From Salinibacterium sp. NG253 (GTDB lineage: Bacteria; Actinomycetota; Actinomycetes; Actinomycetales; Microbacteriaceae): a DNA stretch of 64,000 nt. This document shows, in pieces, positions 61,973 through 64,000 of the stretch. The stretch is from the NCBI RefSeq assembly GCF_015864945.1, contig NZ_JADYWF010000002.1, positions 248,001 to 312,000 on the forward strand, written 5' to 3'. The position numbers were made by a program, and so were the translations under genes. Each line of letters starts with the position of its first letter. The stretch's first letter is position 1. The notes under the pieces were generated by a model, which was not told the origin of the DNA, searched no databases, and saw nothing but the letters and a program-made list of their open reading frames with translations.

Positions 61973-62826
61973 CTACCCCCGACACCGAGCGCTTCGCCAC
62001 GATCTCCCTCGACGAGCTGGCGGAACGGGCCTCTCTTCTGACGCGTGTTGACCGCAAGTATCTGGTTCCGGCATCCGATCTGGCCGCCCTGCTCGCCGAG
62101 CTTGAAGACCAGGCTCGCGTGCTGGAGATCGACGGTCATCAGCACTTCGACTACGAATCCGTGTACTTTGACACTCCGGAGGCCGACAGTTACCTGCTGG
62201 CGGCCCACCCGCGTCGTCGCCGCTTCAAGGCCCGCACTCGCAGCTACATGGACACCGGCGACTGCTACCTCGAGGTCAAGACCAAGGGGTCACGCGGAAC
62301 GACCGCGAAGCAGCGACTGCCGTACAGCTTCGACGAGCGCGACCACCTCACTGAGGCTGGTCGTGGCTACATCGACGAACTGCTGCACGACGCTTCGGTC
62401 GAAGGAATCGACACGGAGGCGATGGAGCCGGTGCTCACCACCCGCTACACCCGCACTACCCTGTTCTTGCCGGCCAGTGGTAGCCGCTGCACGATCGACA
62501 GTTCACTCGCCTGGCAGCGCACCGCCGCCGACGAGCACGCTGCCGACGAGCACGCCAGCTCCGAGTTCGACGATGCTGAGTTCGGCACTTCCGAACTGTC
62601 GTTTGCCGACACCGTGATTGTGGAAACGAAGTCGTCAGGCCAGGCCAGCGAGGTTGACCGCATCCTGTGGCGGATGGGGCACCGTCCCGACCGCATCTCC
62701 AAGTTTGCGACAGGGCTCGCTGCGTTGCGACCAGAACTTCCCAACAACCGGTGGGCGCGCGTATTGCGCCGCCACTTCGCTCCCGCGCTTGAAGCGCAAG
62801 ACGCGGCCTCGGTTCTCGCGGCCTAA
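61969..62826 (+). CDS. VTC-domain protein (polyphosphate polymerase family)
   Basis: A 285-residue protein of the VTC/CYTH tunnel fold. Basic, triphosphate-binding segments are visible: RVDRKYLVP near residue 25, RRRRFKARTRSYM at about 80-92, LEVKTKGSRGTTAK at about 100-113 and the late ETKSSGQASEVDRILW and KFATGLAAL. In yeast Vtc4 these residues bind nucleotide and the growing polyphosphate chain. Whether the bacterial protein makes polyphosphate or another phospho-product is open. AAGGAG precedes the ATG inside the DUF4956 gene. Confidence 0.86.
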   Translation: MTTPDTERFATISLDELAERASLLTRVDRKYLVPASDLAALLAELEDQARVLEIDGHQHFDYESVYFDTPEADSYLLAAHPRRRRFKARTRSYMDTGDCYLEVKTKGSRGTTAKQRLPYSFDERDHLTEAGRGYIDELLHDASVEGIDTEAMEPVLTTRYTRTTLFLPASGSRCTIDSSLAWQRTAADEHAADEHASSEFDDAEFGTSELSFADTVIVETKSSGQASEVDRILWRMGHRPDRISKFATGLAALRPELPNNRWARVLRRHFAPALEAQDAASVLAA

Positions 62827-62847
62827 CTGCCCCACCCTAAGGATGCC

Positions 62848-64000
62848 GTGAGAAAGTCGAAGCTCGTCGCCGCCAGCCTGTCCACGATTGTGTTAACAGT
62901 GGTACTGGCCGGATGCTCCGCTACGGCCTTCAGCGACACCGCTGCTGAGACGGCCGCGGTGGGGGCGCTGGGTTTTGACGCGACGCAAAATGCCGAACAG
63001 ATCATGGCAGCGAACGACACGGAGCCCACGGCATCCACCGACTTTGACTACAACGTGGCGCAGGCGGTGTCGATCGCTTTGCAGGGGTCGACGGCGATCG
63101 CCAGCGGTGCCGGTGCCCTGATTGAGGGCAGCACCATCACCATTACAACGGCGGGTACGTACGTGCTTGGTGGAACTCTCGACGATGGCCAGATCGTCGT
63201 CGATACTGCCGACGAGGGCATTGTGCGTCTTGTGCTCGATGGTGCCGATATCTCCAGCTCCACGACGGCCGCGATCCATTTCGCGGCGGCGGATGAGGCA
63301 CAGATTGCTCTAGCGAGTGGCAGCGCCAACTCCCTCAGCGACACGAGCGCTTACGCGGATGACGCTGAGGCAGGCGCGGCTCTGTCTAGCAGCACTGACC
63401 TCCTCATCTGGGGCGATGGCTCGCTGACCGTCACGGGCAACGCGAACGATGCGATCGCGAGCTCCGATGGGCTCACGATCGACTCCGGAAGCATCACTGT
63501 CGACGCCGTTGATGACGGCATCCGTGGCAAGGATTACCTTGTCATTCAGGGCGGCGACGTCACGGTCACGGCGGGCGGCGACGGACTCAAAGCTGACAAC
63601 GAAGACGAAGAAACCCGCGGTTTCATTGCGATCACGGCAGGCATTGTGGTCGTGGATGCCGCGGGCGATGGTGTGCAGGCAGAAACTGATCTGGTGGTGT
63701 CTGGTGGTTCTCTCGCTGTCGTGTCCGGTGGTGGAGCGGCTGTTCTCGCCGATCCTGATGTGTCGTCGAAGGGACTCAAATCGGGTGACTTCACCGTGCT
63801 CGAGGGCGCTAGCATGACCGTCGATTCTTCGGATGACGCGGTGCACTCCGACGGCGCCATTCACCTCGCTTCGGGCGACATTACGCTCGCGACCGGTGAC
63901 GACGGCTTCCACGCTGAGGGCACCGCTTACATCAGCGACGGAACGTTACTCATTACGCAGAGTGCTGAGGGCATTGAAGGTCAGGCCGTCACGATTTCGG
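62848..64000 (+). CDS. Cthe_2159-like beta-helix lipoprotein, partial
   Basis: The frame opens with GTG 62848 (AAGGA five bases upstream) and stays open to the right edge, at least 384 residues. A lipoprotein signal with lipobox VVLAGC is followed by a linker and then a repetitive domain. Repeat hallmarks occur about every 25-30 residues, such as VDDGIRGKD, GGDGLKADN, GDGVQAE, SDDAVHSDG and GDDGFHAEG, which fit a right-handed parallel beta-helix with calcium-binding turns. This is the carbohydrate-binding Cthe_2159 type. It lies 21 bp after the VTC gene; the end lies outside the window. Confidence 0.84.
   Translation, partial: MRKSKLVAASLSTIVLTVVLAGCSATAFSDTAAETAAVGALGFDATQNAEQIMAANDTEPTASTDFDYNVAQAVSIALQGSTAIASGAGALIEGSTITITTAGTYVLGGTLDDGQIVVDTADEGIVRLVLDGADISSSTTAAIHFAAADEAQIALASGSANSLSDTSAYADDAEAGAALSSSTDLLIWGDGSLTVTGNANDAIASSDGLTIDSGSITVDAVDDGIRGKDYLVIQGGDVTVTAGGDGLKADNEDEETRGFIAITAGIVVVDAAGDGVQAETDLVVSGGSLAVVSGGGAAVLADPDVSSKGLKSGDFTVLEGASMTVDSSDDAVHSDGAIHLASGDITLATGDDGFHAEGTAYISDGTLLITQSAEGIEGQAVTIS

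Overview
The window looks like a chromosomal segment of a high-GC Gram-positive bacterium (Actinobacteria), most likely family Microbacteriaceae. I infer this from the GC-rich coding sequence, frequent GTG and TTG starts, many ATGA/TAATG gene overlaps, a MalF/MalG transporter without its own ATPase, and the gene order. The family placement is an inference; no rRNA marker is present. I found no rRNA, tRNA, insertion sequence, phage or CRISPR array. Nearly all of the sequence is coding, on both strands.

Layout. 1-1.6 kb: tail of a nicotinamidase, an unknown single-pass membrane protein and a TrmH-type RNA methyltransferase. 1.6-5 kb (minus): ABC exporter, two DUF202 membrane proteins, a lipoprotein. 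5-8.8 kb (minus): the riboflavin operon ribD-ribE-ribBA-ribH behind an FMN riboswitch. 8.9-12.7 kb (minus): xthA-trpS-two GNAT paralogues-HAD phosphatase, very tightly packed, then a YihY/BrkB membrane protein. 13.9-18 kb (plus): ptsI and an ECF sigma factor fused to a zinc-finger anti-sigma-like, membrane and extracellular region, separated by about 0.6 kb without a convincing gene. 18-21.5 kb (minus): sdhCDAB. Then a MerR regulator, a GT4 mannosyltransferase and a mannose-1-phosphate guanylyltransferase.

24.6-42.2 kb is a large nucleoside-salvage region: a BMP-type nucleoside ABC transporter (lipoprotein, double ATPase, two permeases), cytidine deaminase, thymidine phosphorylase, an MFS exporter, a nucleoside hydrolase divergent from an adenosylhomocysteinase-like gene plus an IclR regulator, adenosine deaminase, an orphan PTS IIA/IIB pair, then (minus) purine nucleoside phosphorylase with a phosphohexomutase-family enzyme, and (plus) an LpdA-like flavoprotein. 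Together these would import nucleosides, deaminate them, split off the base and feed (deoxy)ribose phosphates into central metabolism. The arrangement resembles the Mycobacterium tuberculosis glpD2-lpdA-deoD-pmmB-add-deoA-cdd-sdhCDAB neighbourhood, with extra genes inserted.

42.2-48.7 kb: a SorC regulator divergent from glpD-glpK and an unusual alpha/beta hydrolase with a large membrane domain. 48.8-55.6 kb: a GH3 beta-glucosidase, MalG/MalF permeases and a solute-binding lipoprotein (minus), divergent from a LacI regulator with a perfect palindromic operator. 55.7-61.2 kb: LLM oxidoreductase, DUF4349 lipoprotein, a small hydrophilic protein, an alpha/beta hydrolase, a FAD monooxygenase-like protein, an M50-like membrane protease. 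61.3-64 kb: DUF4956, VTC-domain and a Cthe_2159-like beta-helix lipoprotein that runs off the end.

The strongest candidates for something undescribed are (a) the nucleoside hydrolase / AhcY-like / IclR / Add / PTS IIA-IIB module, whose AhcY homologue appears to lack canonical catalytic residues and whose divergent promoter carries a striking 27-bp inverted repeat, and (b) the DUF4956-VTC-beta-helix cluster at the right edge.
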